The notes under the pieces are model-generated. The model was not told the DNA's origin and ran no database searches. It saw nothing but the letters and a program-made list of their open reading frames with translations. A DNA stretch of 64,000 nt from Rs1 sp000416275 (GTDB taxonomy: Bacteria > Pseudomonadota > Gammaproteobacteria > Pseudomonadales > Balneatricaceae): the NCBI GenBank assembly GCA_965243635.1, contig OZ251574.1, positions 1,240,001-1,304,000 on the forward strand, written 5' to 3'. The position numbers and the translations under genes were made by a program. This document shows, one piece after another, positions 1 to 8,511 of this stretch. Numbering within the stretch: the stretch's first letter is position 1; each line of letters begins with the position of its first letter.

Positions 1-76
1 ACGTTATGCAAAGGTCTCAAGATAGCTTTAATAAATACATTTACTGATTATAGAGTATAAAATTACATTATTTATA

Positions 77-99
77 AAGTGGTATTTAAAATGCATCTT
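77..99. promoter_or_regulatory. NsrR-like operator upstream of nirK
   Basis: Two 11-bp half sites separated by one base: AAGTGGTATTT, then a, then AAATGCATCTT. The right half matches the gammaproteobacterial NsrR half-site exactly and the left half matches 8 of 11 bases. AT-rich TATAGTATAAG immediately follows and could be a -10, so the site would overlap the promoter. NsrR is a nitric-oxide-sensing Fe-S repressor that commonly controls nirK/aniA. The box is about 235 bp before the nirK start, implying a long leader. Confidence 0.6.
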
Positions 100-333
100 A
101 TATATAGTATAAGTATATTAGATCAAAAACTAATCTATTGTCACAGCGGTTGAAACCCGTGATGAGTTCTTTTAGGAAGTGTACCTGCTGATGCAAGGTA
201 GCTCCCCAGTAGTCTTAGAATATTAAAAATTCTGATTCGATAAGTTGTGATAGAGCACTAAGTATGAGGTCGTTATTTAGTTCCTAAATTTTTTTGCTAT
301 TTAAATTTACCAAATAAACAGAGGAAAGCTGAA

Positions 334-1449
334 ATGAAAAAATTAACAATCGCTTTAGCAATTACTTTATCTTTAACGGGTACAGTGGTTGCGAATGAAT
401 CTATTACTGGTGGGCTTGATGGTTTTGCTGTATCCCAGCAATTTCAAGGGCAGGCACTAAAGCGCATCGTGCAAAAAATGGTAGCGCCACCCAATTTTCC
501 CATTCATCAACAAGTGGTGACGGAAAACAAGATTGTTCAAGTTAGGCTAGTCGTTGAAGAGAAAGAGGTCGAAATTTCTCCCGGTGTTTTTATGTGGCAA
601 ATGACATTCAATGGCACTTCTCCAGGGCCGATGATTGTTGCTCATCTAGGGGATTACATTGAATTAACCTTAGTCAATCCAACATCCAATACTTTAGTGC
701 ATAACATTGATTTACATGCATTTACAGGTGCTATGGGCGGCGGTTCTTTAACGGAAGTGCCTCCCGGTCAAGAGGTGACTGTGCGCTTTAAAGCGACTAA
801 AACTGGCACCTTTATATATCACTGTGCGCCGGGTGGGGTAATGATTCCCTGGCATGTTGTATCAGGTATGAACGGAGCTATTACTATTTTGCCTAAAGAC
901 GGCTTAAAAGATGCAGAGGGTAAGAAAATCACCTATGACAAAGCTTTCTATATTGGCGGCCAAGATTTTTACCTACCTAAAGATAGCAAAGGTCAGTACA
1001 AGCGCTATACCTCACCAGTAGCGGGTATGGCTGACACCCTAGCAGTCATGCAAACACTGCAGCCAACTCACTTACCCTTTAACGGTATAATGAATGCAAT
1101 GACCGGGGATAACGCCCTTAAAGCAAAAGTGGGTGATACTGTGATGATTGTTCATTCACAGGCAAATCGGCAGGCTTATCCACACATGATTGGCGGACAT
1201 GGTGATTATGTTTGGCAAACAGGTAGCTTTAGTGATGCACCTAATACCAACCTAGAAACCTGGTCAATTGCAGCGGGAGCAGCCGGAGCAGCAATTTATA
1301 CCTTTAAACAACCAGGCACTTATGCCTATGTGAGTCACAATCTGATAGAGGCAATAATACTCGGTAGCGTATTGCACTTTAAAATAGCGGGTAAATGGAA
1401 TAATGATTTACAAGAGCAACTGGTAGCTCCAGGGCCTATTCGACAGTAG
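334..1449 (+). CDS. nirK: Copper-containing nitrite reductase (NirK/AniA)
   Basis: Periplasmic enzyme reducing nitrite to nitric oxide. Residues 1-20 form a signal peptide (cleavage near VVA-NE). Two cupredoxin domains follow. Type 1 copper ligands are visible as H123, C164, H174 and M179 (HCAPGG..IPWHV..GM), and type 2 ligands as H128, H163 and H335; catalytic D126 (HNIDLH) and H284 (PHMIGGHG) are present. The length of 371 aa is normal for the family. GAGGAAAG precedes the ATG. No electron donor or NO reductase gene is in the window. The upstream NsrR-like site suggests induction by NO. Confidence 0.95.
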   Translation: MKKLTIALAITLSLTGTVVANESITGGLDGFAVSQQFQGQALKRIVQKMVAPPNFPIHQQVVTENKIVQVRLVVEEKEVEISPGVFMWQMTFNGTSPGPMIVAHLGDYIELTLVNPTSNTLVHNIDLHAFTGAMGGGSLTEVPPGQEVTVRFKATKTGTFIYHCAPGGVMIPWHVVSGMNGAITILPKDGLKDAEGKKITYDKAFYIGGQDFYLPKDSKGQYKRYTSPVAGMADTLAVMQTLQPTHLPFNGIMNAMTGDNALKAKVGDTVMIVHSQANRQAYPHMIGGHGDYVWQTGSFSDAPNTNLETWSIAAGAAGAAIYTFKQPGTYAYVSHNLIEAIILGSVLHFKIAGKWNNDLQEQLVAPGPIRQ

Positions 1450-1526
1450 TCAGATAAAAATCAGGCGGAGGGTCTTAGCCCTAATATTGCACACAGTATC
1501 TGGGCTGCACAGATCACCGTCTTTAA

Positions 1527-1560
1527 CCTGAATCCGTGGCTTGAAAGTGACGGATTCAGG
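1527..1560. repeat. REP-like hairpin with CCTGAATCCGT arms
   Basis: Perfect inverted repeat of 11 bp (CCTGAATCCGT / ACGGATTCAGG) around a 12-base loop, 77 bp after the nirK stop. It may help terminate nirK, but no T-run follows. The same arm (GTCACGGATTCAG) ends repeats at about 13,420, 51,330 and 53,755, so this belongs to a dispersed short repeat family. Confidence 0.7.
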
Positions 1561-1730
1561 ATCATGCCTCCACACAAGTTAAGTCAACTAGGGAGAGTCT
1601 GAGCAAGCCCCACATCTTTGCCACTGGGCGTGCAGAGAGGTTCGAACTTTGCATTAGCGCCATCAATCTGATGACAGAATAAGATTGACCAATAGATGAC
1701 TAGTATTGGAGATAAATAATAATAGCTCTT

Positions 1731-1781
1731 GCGTATAGTACTATATCGCACTATTATAATCCGAAATCGTACTATATTCGG
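1731..1781. promoter_or_regulatory. Promoter with candidate MarR operators
   Basis: The 12-bp palindrome TATAGTACTATA (1734-1745) is flanked by GCG and CGC. A second imperfect site, CCGAA-N11-TTCGG with core GTACTATA, lies at 1761-1781. A TATAAT -10-like hexamer sits between them at 1755-1760. They are immediately upstream of the Acg-like gene and its co-transcribed MarR regulator, so autoregulation is a reasonable inference. Confidence 0.45.
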
Positions 1782-1788
1782 AAGAGAG

Positions 1789-2895
1789 ATGATGGCTAAG
1801 AGCAGAAGAAATTTTTTAAAGATACTCGGTGGTGGCACAGTGGTAGCAGCAGTGGGGGTGGGAGCGTTCCTGAGTACGCGCACTCCAATGCAAGCGTTGG
1901 CGCCATGGGAGAGTGCGGGAAATTACCAAGATATTAGGAAGTGGGCGCTGTCTTACGCATTACTAGCGCCGAATCCACACAATCGACAGCCCTGGCAGGT
2001 AGATCTATCTATCGCTAATCAAGTGGTTATTTATCGGGATAAGGAAAAAGACTTACGTCATACAGACCCATTTTCTCGGCAATTAACTATTGGAATGGGT
2101 TGTTTTCTAGAACTGCTATCTATCGCGGCAACCCAGCAAAATCATACTGTTAGTTACCAGTTGTTTCCCGAGGGAGAAGAGGGCCCAGTTGCAGTTGCCA
2201 CTTTTACGCAAGGGGCGCAGCTAGAGCCACTGTTTGCCCACGTGATGCAACGTCGCTCTTGCAAAAAGCCCTTCGCCGATCAGTTAGTATCGAATCAGCT
2301 GGTGCAAAAACTAAGCGCTTTTGCCGAGGTTGTTACTGAACACAAGCAGGTGGACAGCTTGCGCAAACTGAGCTTGAGTGCATGGTTGGTCGAGGCCAAT
2401 ACGCCGCGTACTTGGCGGGAGAGTGTCGACCTAATGCGCATCGGCAAAGCCGAGATCAATGCCAATCCGGATGGCATTGATTTGGGTGGAGCATTGATGG
2501 AGTCTTTAAACATCGCCGGTATTATGACCCGTGAATCCCAATTAGATAAAAACTCAAGTGGTTATAAAGAAGGGATGAATATATATGAGAAGATGCTGAA
2601 GGCTACCCCCGCCTACTGTACAATTAGCACCGCTGGCAATTCGCGTATTGATCAAATTGATGCGGGTCGGCGTTGGTTGCGGCTAAATTTGCAGACCACT
2701 GCGCTGGGGTTATCACTGCATCCTATCTCTCAAGTCTTACAAGAATATCCAGAAATGAGTGAGCACTACAACAAGGTACACAGCCTATTGGCCAAGCCTG
2801 GGCATACCTTACAAATGTTTGCCAGATTAGGTTATGGTCCCAGCGTAGCTCATACCCCAAGATGGCCGTTAGAGGCAAAGATAATTAATGGATAA
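1789..2895 (+). CDS. Tat-exported Acg-like nitroreductase-fold flavoprotein
   Basis: The start is set at ATG 1789 because a twin-arginine signal (SRRNFLK, then a hydrophobic GGGTVVAAVGVGAF) begins right after it; the longer ORF upstream runs through the promoter. The mature part resembles the Acg family of FMN-binding nitroreductase-like proteins, with ALLAPNPHNRQPW near the N-terminus and GRRWLRLNLQTTALGLSLHP near the C-terminus. The physiological substrate is unknown; related proteins are thought to sequester or use flavin. It overlaps the following MarR gene by 8 bp, so the two are translationally coupled. Confidence 0.75.
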   Translation: MMAKSRRNFLKILGGGTVVAAVGVGAFLSTRTPMQALAPWESAGNYQDIRKWALSYALLAPNPHNRQPWQVDLSIANQVVIYRDKEKDLRHTDPFSRQLTIGMGCFLELLSIAATQQNHTVSYQLFPEGEEGPVAVATFTQGAQLEPLFAHVMQRRSCKKPFADQLVSNQLVQKLSAFAEVVTEHKQVDSLRKLSLSAWLVEANTPRTWRESVDLMRIGKAEINANPDGIDLGGALMESLNIAGIMTRESQLDKNSSGYKEGMNIYEKMLKATPAYCTISTAGNSRIDQIDAGRRWLRLNLQTTALGLSLHPISQVLQEYPEMSEHYNKVHSLLAKPGHTLQMFARLGYGPSVAHTPRWPLEAKIING

Positions 2896-3334
2896 AAACA
2901 ATCCAACAGCGTATTTTGAACTGTTTAATGAGATAGCTATTATCCAGCAGCTGAGCCGCGCCGCGCTTGAGGAAAAGCTCCCGGACGGTTTTCTACAACC
3001 ACATTTTGCCGTGTTAAATCATTTGATTCGGGTGCACGATGGGCGCACCCCACTGGAAATTAGTAAAGCTTTTCAGGTGCCTAAAACCACCATGACTCAC
3101 ACCTTGAGTGGCTTGGAAAAGCACGGCCTGATTGAAATGCGGCCTAATCCCAAAGACGGCCGTAGCAAATGTGTGTGGCTGACTGATCAGGGCCGGACCT
3201 TCAGAGGGGAGACTATTGAAAAGCTCAGTGGCTACATGTCAGATATAGCTGAGCGCTTTGCGAGGCAGAAAATAGCTGAGACGTTGGCGACCCTTAAAGA
3301 ATTGCGTATTTATCTGGATGAAAATAGAAACTAG
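2888..3334 (+). CDS. MarR-family transcriptional regulator
   Basis: 148-aa winged-helix regulator. The recognition segment PLEISKAFQVPKTTMTHTLS is followed by the wing RPNPKDGRSKCVWLT (DxRS motif). The start codon lies in the end of the preceding flavoprotein gene (8-bp overlap), so it is in the same operon and probably represses it through the palindromes at 1734-1781. Ligand unknown. Confidence 0.85.
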   Translation: MDKNNPTAYFELFNEIAIIQQLSRAALEEKLPDGFLQPHFAVLNHLIRVHDGRTPLEISKAFQVPKTTMTHTLSGLEKHGLIEMRPNPKDGRSKCVWLTDQGRTFRGETIEKLSGYMSDIAERFARQKIAETLATLKELRIYLDENRN

Positions 3335-3608
3335 CTAAGCTGGTTAAGCGCTATGTAGTGTTGATCTTTAAGAGGCCATAGCCTTCTTTATTTCAAGGCA
3401 GGCCTCTGCAGAAGCGTTGATTTATAATTGTTTCTATCTAGCATAATTCAGCACCATTTGACTTATAACGCCCCAATAGTCAGCAGCCAGTGACGAAGTC
3501 AGGATTAAGTTACCTGCCGCTGCATACGGGTAATTAATTGACTTGGTCTATTTTCAATACTACAGCCTGAATCAGTGACTGGCCTAGGCTAGCCGATTAT
3601 GTAGAGTG
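3335..3608. other. Intergenic boundary of the cassette array with intron 3'-end remnant
   Basis: No gene is visible. It contains degenerate copies of the CCTGAATC repeat (about 3570) and a sequence ending GGCTAGCCGATTATGT (near 3588-3603). This resembles the 3' end of the group IIC introns elsewhere in the window (GGCTACCCGATTATGT at about 21,028). It abuts the 3' end of the GNAT cassette, where an attC R'' box would start. It probably marks the last attC of the array, disrupted by an intron now mostly lost. Confidence 0.4.
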
Positions 3609-4058
3609 CTACTCTATGGGCATTTGGTAAGTTACCCATTGGGTTTTGTCTGATAATTTATCATAAACACTCCGACCCCTATAATTATTATCAGCTGTTA
3701 TCCAGCGAACAAAAGGCCAACCTTTGGATGAAGCAGAATCATTTAATGCTTTATATAATGCATCTACAACTCCATGCCCCCGAGCCTCAGGTCTAATATA
3801 AAGATCATCAAGAAAACCAACCAGTTTTCCTCTTAGTGGCGATGGCATTGCTCTATAATGCATTAGTCCTAAGAATTTACCTGAATCATCTTTCGCTAGC
3901 AGTGCATAAAATTTATTGTCTTCATCGAAAATCCATGACCATACTGTATTAAGTATTTCTTGATCCATAGGAACTTGATAAAACTTGGCATATTCATGAT
4001 ATAAGCTTTCCCAGCCTGTTCTATCATTCAAAGATAATTCAGAAATTATAGTCTTCAT
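3609..4058 (-). CDS. GNAT-family N-acetyltransferase (cassette gene)
   Basis: 149 aa starting at ATG 4058, which has AGAGG six bases upstream; a GTG two codons earlier is less well placed. The GNAT fold is shown by DDLYIRPEARGHGVVDALYKAL (acetyl-CoA-binding motif A, R/Q-x-x-G-x-G/A type) and the downstream WITADNNYRGRSVYDKLSDK. Small acetyltransferases of this type are frequent integron cassette genes. Substrate unknown. Confidence 0.8.
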   Translation of the reverse strand: MKTIISELSLNDRTGWESLYHEYAKFYQVPMDQEILNTVWSWIFDEDNKFYALLAKDDSGKFLGLMHYRAMPSPLRGKLVGFLDDLYIRPEARGHGVVDALYKALNDSASSKGWPFVRWITADNNYRGRSVYDKLSDKTQWVTYQMPIE

Positions 4059-4071
4059 GGGCACCTCTTCT

Positions 4072-4327
4072 GCATAACCCTACTGTTAAGTGGGTGATAA
4101 TGTTTGGCTAAAATGTGTAGCGAAGCGAAACCGAGCCAAACTTTAGCAGTCCCGCGGCAGAAAAAAATAGCAATTTCCCCAGCCATTAAGCGCACCCTAT
4201 CTATCAATTATCTAACCTAGGAAAATCCATCATGAAGTGATTTGATCAGAGAATCACTGTTTATTTAACGTACTGTAATTAAAGAATTAATCTATGCGTG
4301 TTCTTTATCATTTGCTGGTTATACCTT
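4072..4327. repeat. Chimeric remnant: attC end, IS91-like left end, intron 5' scrap, R1 right end
   Basis: Read in + order: an R'-like GCATAAC (4072-4078) and a hairpin with arms TTTGGCT/AGCCAAA. Then about 106 bp homologous to the left end of the IS91-like element (4153-4258), including the first codons of its recombinase. Next are about 28 bp matching the interior of the group IIC intron 5' region (GTTTATTTAACGTACTG, 4259 on), and the R1-family right end (ATTAATCTATGCGTG..ATTTGC, to 4313). GGTTATACC then supplies a likely R'' box next to the stop of the GyrI-like gene. No gene is present. Confidence 0.55.
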
Positions 4328-4936
4328 TTATGACATTGGCTGTCGAATGATTGTTTTCCAATTTTTTGGCGCAGCACGACGAATGTCTGTTAAATATATT
4401 TCGTGATGTTTGCCAATTCTTTCACTGTCGTGCTCAGCAATGAAAGAATGGACCCTTTCGACAGTAGGTCCTTCTTCTGAAAAAGGACCTACATGTAAAG
4501 TTTGAGCACACTTGCCTTCTATGAATGGCTCAAATCGAACCTTTTCAATTGCTGGTAGATTTTTCTTTTCTTTAACTTGATTAATTGCACATGCTACTAA
4601 ATCCATTGTTACCAGTTCAGGCTGCATAATCATCATAGTCCATAGCCAATTAGATTTATTATCAGTGATGAAATCTGTCATATCATCAGCCCACCACAAC
4701 CCTTCAAGTGGTAATACACCATAGTCTATTTGCCGATCACTTTTTTTGATCATAAACTTGAGTGTGTAAGCTACCGAATACAGAGCCTCAATTGCCTCTT
4801 TATGGCTATTCGACTCAGGGGAACCTATACCATCCACCATCAAGAAATTCATTAGAGGAATACAGACCTCGGTAACTTTCTTAGCTGATGGTTTATAAAA
4901 ATCTTTTAACTCTTTTTTGTAATCAATTTTTTCCAT
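4328..4936 (-). CDS. GyrI-like small-molecule-binding protein (cassette gene)
   Basis: 202 aa from ATG 4936; the longer ORF start would run into the upstream attC-like sequence. It contains FLMVDGIGSPESNSHKEAIEALYSVAYTLKFMIKK and ends DIRRAAPKNWKTIIRQP, both typical of the GyrI-like (SOUL/GyrI superfamily) ligand-binding domain proteins annotated as YdhI/GyrI-like. No DNA-binding domain is present. It probably binds or hydrolyses small lipophilic compounds. It lies between recognisable cassette boundaries in the common - orientation. Confidence 0.7.
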   Translation of the reverse strand: MEKIDYKKELKDFYKPSAKKVTEVCIPLMNFLMVDGIGSPESNSHKEAIEALYSVAYTLKFMIKKSDRQIDYGVLPLEGLWWADDMTDFITDNKSNWLWTMMIMQPELVTMDLVACAINQVKEKKNLPAIEKVRFEPFIEGKCAQTLHVGPFSEEGPTVERVHSFIAEHDSERIGKHHEIYLTDIRRAAPKNWKTIIRQPMS

Positions 4937-4944
4937 GTACTCAA

Positions 4945-5039
4945 CGCCCCCGAAAGGTATAAAGCTTTGCATACGGGCGCGTGAAACGGATCCGAGCACC
5001 GCAGGGGCAGAAGTGCTGCCACTTATTAGTTAATTTATG
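4945..5039 (-). other. attC-like site of the sulfurtransferase cassette, split by IS66
   Basis: The segment GCAGCACTTC..GCTCGGA..GTTTCACGCGCCCGTATGCAAAGC (- strand) is closely similar to the attC at 21,405-21,480, which ends in GTTATGT. Here the R' box has decayed (CTTTATA). The IS66 copy a interrupted the junction with the sulfurtransferase gene at the AATTTATG target. Confidence 0.5.
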
Positions 5040-5100
5040 GTGAGCTTACGAGAAGATAGCGTGACTTTTAATGGAAGTCTAAAAGCCCGTTACCAATGGG

Positions 5101-6705
5101 CTAGGTGTTGTTTTTTTGATAATTCCAAGGCAGGTATTCTCCTGGATTATCGATGACTTTTTGGTTGTCTCGCTGCAGAGCATTGAAATAATCAAAAGCA
5201 TTAACCCCAGATTGAATACAAGTGGCTATCAGCGACATGATTACGTCACCTATACTTGCTCCCGCTTGGGTCTTGTAGAAACTCGCATTTTTTCGATTTA
5301 ACACCGCCAACTTTAATGCCGCTTCCATTGTGTTGTTGTCTATCTGCGCACCAGCAACGTAGCAAAATCGTACCAACCCTTCGTAGTGCTTGATAAAATA
5401 CCGGATTGCTTTCCCCAATCCACTATTTTCTTCAACTTTCGCCTGTGTAGAACCTTGGCTTTGCAACATGGATTGCCCCCACCCCAATAGCTCTTCCATA
5501 ACCGGAAGTGAGTGCTTTTTATGGTACATCAACCTCCCTTGCTCACTCAGATTTTTCTCCTTAGTGACATCATCATTGTGCCAAATAGTGCCATAGCGAT
5601 CGAGAAGGTAATCGACCTCTTCTGGAAAATGACTCATGACATCATAAAACTGCCGGCGACCATGACTATTGCACAATGCCATGATGCAGGGAGTCTTAGA
5701 AGGTTTATTACTGGTTAACCCATCGCACATCAATATCGGCGGTGGCTTTGCGGGATCACGCGTTTGTAAAATCTGATCAATAAACTCCCCCGCATAACCT
5801 ATATTCGTTTCAAATAAGGTGACTTTTTGCCCTGTGTCTAAAGTGGCAATCAATCCGGAGGTATAAACTCCTTTTCGCTCTTTGCTTTTATGACTATTAC
5901 GCTGCTTTTTGATGATCGGTTTTGCATCCAAGATGCGATTCGTCGTGTCATCTAGGTAATAGTGAGTGGCGTTTGCCGCTAATAGTACGAGATGTTTAAG
6001 CACTGGGTGAAGCGCATTGGATAAATGCTCGTTTTGATCAAAGATAGTGGACGCTGTGATAGGGACGCCCAATAAATTTTGCATCGCTCCCTGACGATAA
6101 TAGGGTGAACCCATGCCAAACTTAGCGATACCCATGATAGAGCGGGCTGAATGTCCGTATTTCTGATTAGCACCCCCATCGTTTAATACCTCCTCAGGTA
6201 AAGGCGCAGTAAAATAGGCACCACAAGTATTACAACGCAGCCGCTCCATCACATGTTGCTCACTCTGGAAGGGGCTCTGGCCTATAATGCGTAGCAAGGT
6301 TGCAGGTTCGTATTTATATAATTTTCCGCGATCACATTCCGGGCAATCATCACCCTTCGCCATGTCTGCTAATGGATGGTGTACAACGACAGGCTTGATG
6401 GTGGCGACGGGGCTGTCGGACTTGTTACCTTTCTTCTTTTTCTTCGACTTTTTTGCATTGCTCTGCGCTAAGCTAGAGCGAAGCTTCTCCGATGATTTAA
6501 CCATTCCCACTAACTTTTTTAATTTATGGATGGTGATGCTATTGCTGGCAAGATTTTCTTGCATGCTGGCCAACGTTAGTAACGCATCAATAAGTAACTG
6601 ACAATCTTCTGGCGTCAAAGCCAAGTTATGCTCTTTAGCTTCACTCACGCGTTGAATCAGTGCGTCTAGCGCTTGGGTGTTTATGTCAGAATATTGGGTT
6701 TTCAA
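5101..6705 (-). CDS. tnpC: IS66 transposase TnpC, copy a
   Basis: 534-aa DDE transposase of IS66 type. It has an N-terminal coiled region and Lys-rich linker (KKSKKKKKGNK). A zinc-ribbon-like CPECDRGKLY..CNTCGAYF follows, then the catalytic region with YYLDDTT, MCDGLTSN, CNSHGRRQFYD and the conserved end AGAQIDNNTMEAALKLAVLNRKNASFYKTQAGA. It differs from the other copies by isolated substitutions (for example SEQGR versus SDQGR). It appears intact. Confidence 0.95.
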   Translation of the reverse strand: MKTQYSDINTQALDALIQRVSEAKEHNLALTPEDCQLLIDALLTLASMQENLASNSITIHKLKKLVGMVKSSEKLRSSLAQSNAKKSKKKKKGNKSDSPVATIKPVVVHHPLADMAKGDDCPECDRGKLYKYEPATLLRIIGQSPFQSEQHVMERLRCNTCGAYFTAPLPEEVLNDGGANQKYGHSARSIMGIAKFGMGSPYYRQGAMQNLLGVPITASTIFDQNEHLSNALHPVLKHLVLLAANATHYYLDDTTNRILDAKPIIKKQRNSHKSKERKGVYTSGLIATLDTGQKVTLFETNIGYAGEFIDQILQTRDPAKPPPILMCDGLTSNKPSKTPCIMALCNSHGRRQFYDVMSHFPEEVDYLLDRYGTIWHNDDVTKEKNLSEQGRLMYHKKHSLPVMEELLGWGQSMLQSQGSTQAKVEENSGLGKAIRYFIKHYEGLVRFCYVAGAQIDNNTMEAALKLAVLNRKNASFYKTQAGASIGDVIMSLIATCIQSGVNAFDYFNALQRDNQKVIDNPGEYLPWNYQKNNT

Positions 6706-6774
6706 AAGGTCAGCTCCGTAAAAGATACGTTGATGATATAGGGCAGGATTTATACAGCAACAAAAAAAAGTTTC

Positions 6775-7119
6775 TCACAGACCAAGGTTTGCCTTGCCGT
6801 GTGAATAACTCTCGCCACTTAATAACGCGCGAAGTTCCGTTGCTGCTAAGGCATTGATAACCCCTGTTGTTGGCCACCCAGAAAACTTGCCTTTGGATAA
6901 GCGTTTGGTCATTAACCAAAAGCCGGTGCCATCATAAGCCAACGCTCTGATCATGGTTTTACTGCGATTGATAAAAACAAACAGCGTCTGACAACGTGGA
7001 TCATGTTTGAGCTTTAACCGGCAAAGTGCGGCGAGGCCATCGATGCCACAACGAAAATCAGCCGGTGTAGTCGCCAACAGAATTTTAGTCTGTGCGGTGA
7101 GCTGTATCATAGCTTGCAC
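6775..7119 (-). CDS. tnpB: IS66 accessory protein TnpB, copy a
   Basis: 114-aa IS66 Orf2 (TnpB) protein. The family signature is visible: PADFRCGIDGLAALC, FVFINRSKTMIRALAYDGTGFWLMTKRLSKGKF. Required with TnpA and TnpC for IS66 transposition. It overlaps tnpA by 13 bp, a typical coupling in this family. Confidence 0.95.
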   Translation of the reverse strand: MQAMIQLTAQTKILLATTPADFRCGIDGLAALCRLKLKHDPRCQTLFVFINRSKTMIRALAYDGTGFWLMTKRLSKGKFSGWPTTGVINALAATELRALLSGESYSHGKANLGL

Positions 7120-7472
7120 TCCTGAATAATAGAGAGAAGCACAGTAGGAGACAGAGTGCCGCTAAAGACCATTGAGGCTCCATTAGCAAAAGAAAGACTG
7201 ATATTTAGTGGCTCTGTGGAGGGCGTGTTTAAGCTGGGTAAGTGGATGAAATCAGTGTGTTCATCTTTAGGTGCAAGGAGTATCTTCCACTGCTTTAACT
7301 GAGTTCCACTGATTTTTAAAGCGGTAGTGATGCTGGATGATGAATAACTTTTAAAAAGTGAGATAGCTTGCTGTCGTAATGCTAACGGAGTACGTTCACT
7401 ACGACTTGCTCGCTGAGTTCGCCACTGGTCGAAAGCAGTCGCGGTGATAGAAAGTTGATCTGAATTTTTCAT
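7107..7472 (-). CDS. tnpA: IS66 accessory protein TnpA, copy a
   Basis: 121-aa IS66 Orf1 with a helix-turn-helix-like core (LRQQAISLFKSYSSSSITTALKISGTQLKQWK) and a C-terminal FANGASMVFSGTLSPTVLLSIIQEC. First gene of the IS66 operon. The same protein is encoded in all three copies. Confidence 0.9.
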   Translation of the reverse strand: MKNSDQLSITATAFDQWRTQRASRSERTPLALRQQAISLFKSYSSSSITTALKISGTQLKQWKILLAPKDEHTDFIHLPSLNTPSTEPLNISLSFANGASMVFSGTLSPTVLLSIIQECKL

Positions 7473-7567
7473 GTTGCGTCCTCATTAAGTAAGTCGCAAC
7501 CATTAGATCTGATTAAAAATATAAAGTTGAGCTATGCTGCCGTAAGCTCACAATTTATGTCCTTTGA

Positions 7568-8416
7568 TTATTCTTTATTATTTGCTATAGGAAGAGACAA
7601 ATCGCTTCCCCACTCACTCCATGAACCATCGTATAGTGAGACATTAGTATGACTAGTTAATAACGCTGCAACTAAACCAATACAAGCTGTAATACCAGAG
7701 CCACAAGAGAAGACTAATCGCCTAGAGTCATCTTGTACCATACTTGAGAATAACGTTTGTAGTTCCGTCGGACTTTTATATTTATTGCCACGAAGTACAC
7801 GCTCAAAGGGCAGATTAATAGAATTAGCAATATGGCCACTTCGAACTCCTTTTCTTGGCTCTTGAGCAACACCATTAAATCTTTCTATAGCTCGAACATC
7901 AATAACACTAAATTCTTTATTAGAAAGGTTGGCAAATACTTGCTGCTTGAAAACTACTGAATCAATACTAAAATCTAGCGAACAGCCTGACTCAGATCTA
8001 TTTTTAGTAACGTATTCTGATGAGATTGGATAGTTTTGCGCTATCCATTCAGGCAGTCCACCGTCTAGTATATATACATTATCTAACCCAAAAGATTTAA
8101 AAATCCACCATGCCCTTGGAGAAGAATAAATACCCTGATTGTCATATAAAACTATCGTTGTATTGGGCGTGATATCAAGGTCATCAATAACCTTGATAAC
8201 CTGCTCTTGTGAAGGAAACGAATGCACTTGCGAGCTTGAGTGATCAACTAAATCCTTAGATAAGTCTATATAGCTACTTTTTGGGATTACCGATAATGAG
8301 TCATAAATTATGGGCTCTCTCCCAACAACAGATTTCATACTAACATCGATAATTATAAGATTATCTTCAGCTAATCGTTCATACAAACTTGCAACTGATA
8401 TTAATGGACTGCCCAT
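7568..8416 (-). CDS. sseA: Thiosulfate/3-mercaptopyruvate sulfurtransferase (cassette gene)
   Basis: 282 aa from ATG 8416, preceded by GGAGG; a GTG one codon upstream is possible. Two tandem rhodanese domains. The C-terminal active-site loop SCGSGITACIGL has the CG(S/T)G(V/I)T pattern of 3-mercaptopyruvate sulfurtransferases rather than the CRKGVT of thiosulfate sulfurtransferases. The N-terminal domain carries VLYDNQGIYSSPRAWW without the catalytic Cys, as usual. It would transfer sulfane sulfur to thiols or cyanide. It sits between two attC-like sites, both hit by IS66, and is in the common cassette orientation. Confidence 0.85.
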   Translation of the reverse strand: MGSPLISVASLYERLAEDNLIIIDVSMKSVVGREPIIYDSLSVIPKSSYIDLSKDLVDHSSSQVHSFPSQEQVIKVIDDLDITPNTTIVLYDNQGIYSSPRAWWIFKSFGLDNVYILDGGLPEWIAQNYPISSEYVTKNRSESGCSLDFSIDSVVFKQQVFANLSNKEFSVIDVRAIERFNGVAQEPRKGVRSGHIANSINLPFERVLRGNKYKSPTELQTLFSSMVQDDSRRLVFSCGSGITACIGLVAALLTSHTNVSLYDGSWSEWGSDLSLPIANNKE

Positions 8417-8511
8417 CACACCTCCAGAAAATCTAACCTAGCCAACATGGGTGAGCTTACGAGAAGATAGCGTGACTTTTAATGGAAGTCTAAAAGCCCG
8501 TTACCAATGGG

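Larger units (their letters stand above)
5040..7551 (-). mobile_element. IS66-family insertion sequence, copy a (2,512 bp)
   Basis: Ends are GTGAGCTTACGAGAAGATAG on the left and, read inward from the right, GTGAGCTTACGGCAGCATAG, giving an 11-bp perfect terminal match. Flanked by an 8-bp target duplication AATTTATG (5032-5039 and 7552-7559), as expected for IS66. Carries tnpA, tnpB and tnpC on the - strand. Two further copies of the same length occur at 8451 and 17529. Confidence 0.95.

Noticed and set aside
100..333. FNR box or riboswitch in the nirK leader
   Set aside because: No TTGAT-N4-ATCAA match and no recognisable riboswitch core; the leader remains unexplained.
5979..6601. ORFs opposite or out of frame within IS66 tnpC
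   Set aside because: They repeat identically in all three IS copies only because the DNA is the same; they are shadows of tnpC.
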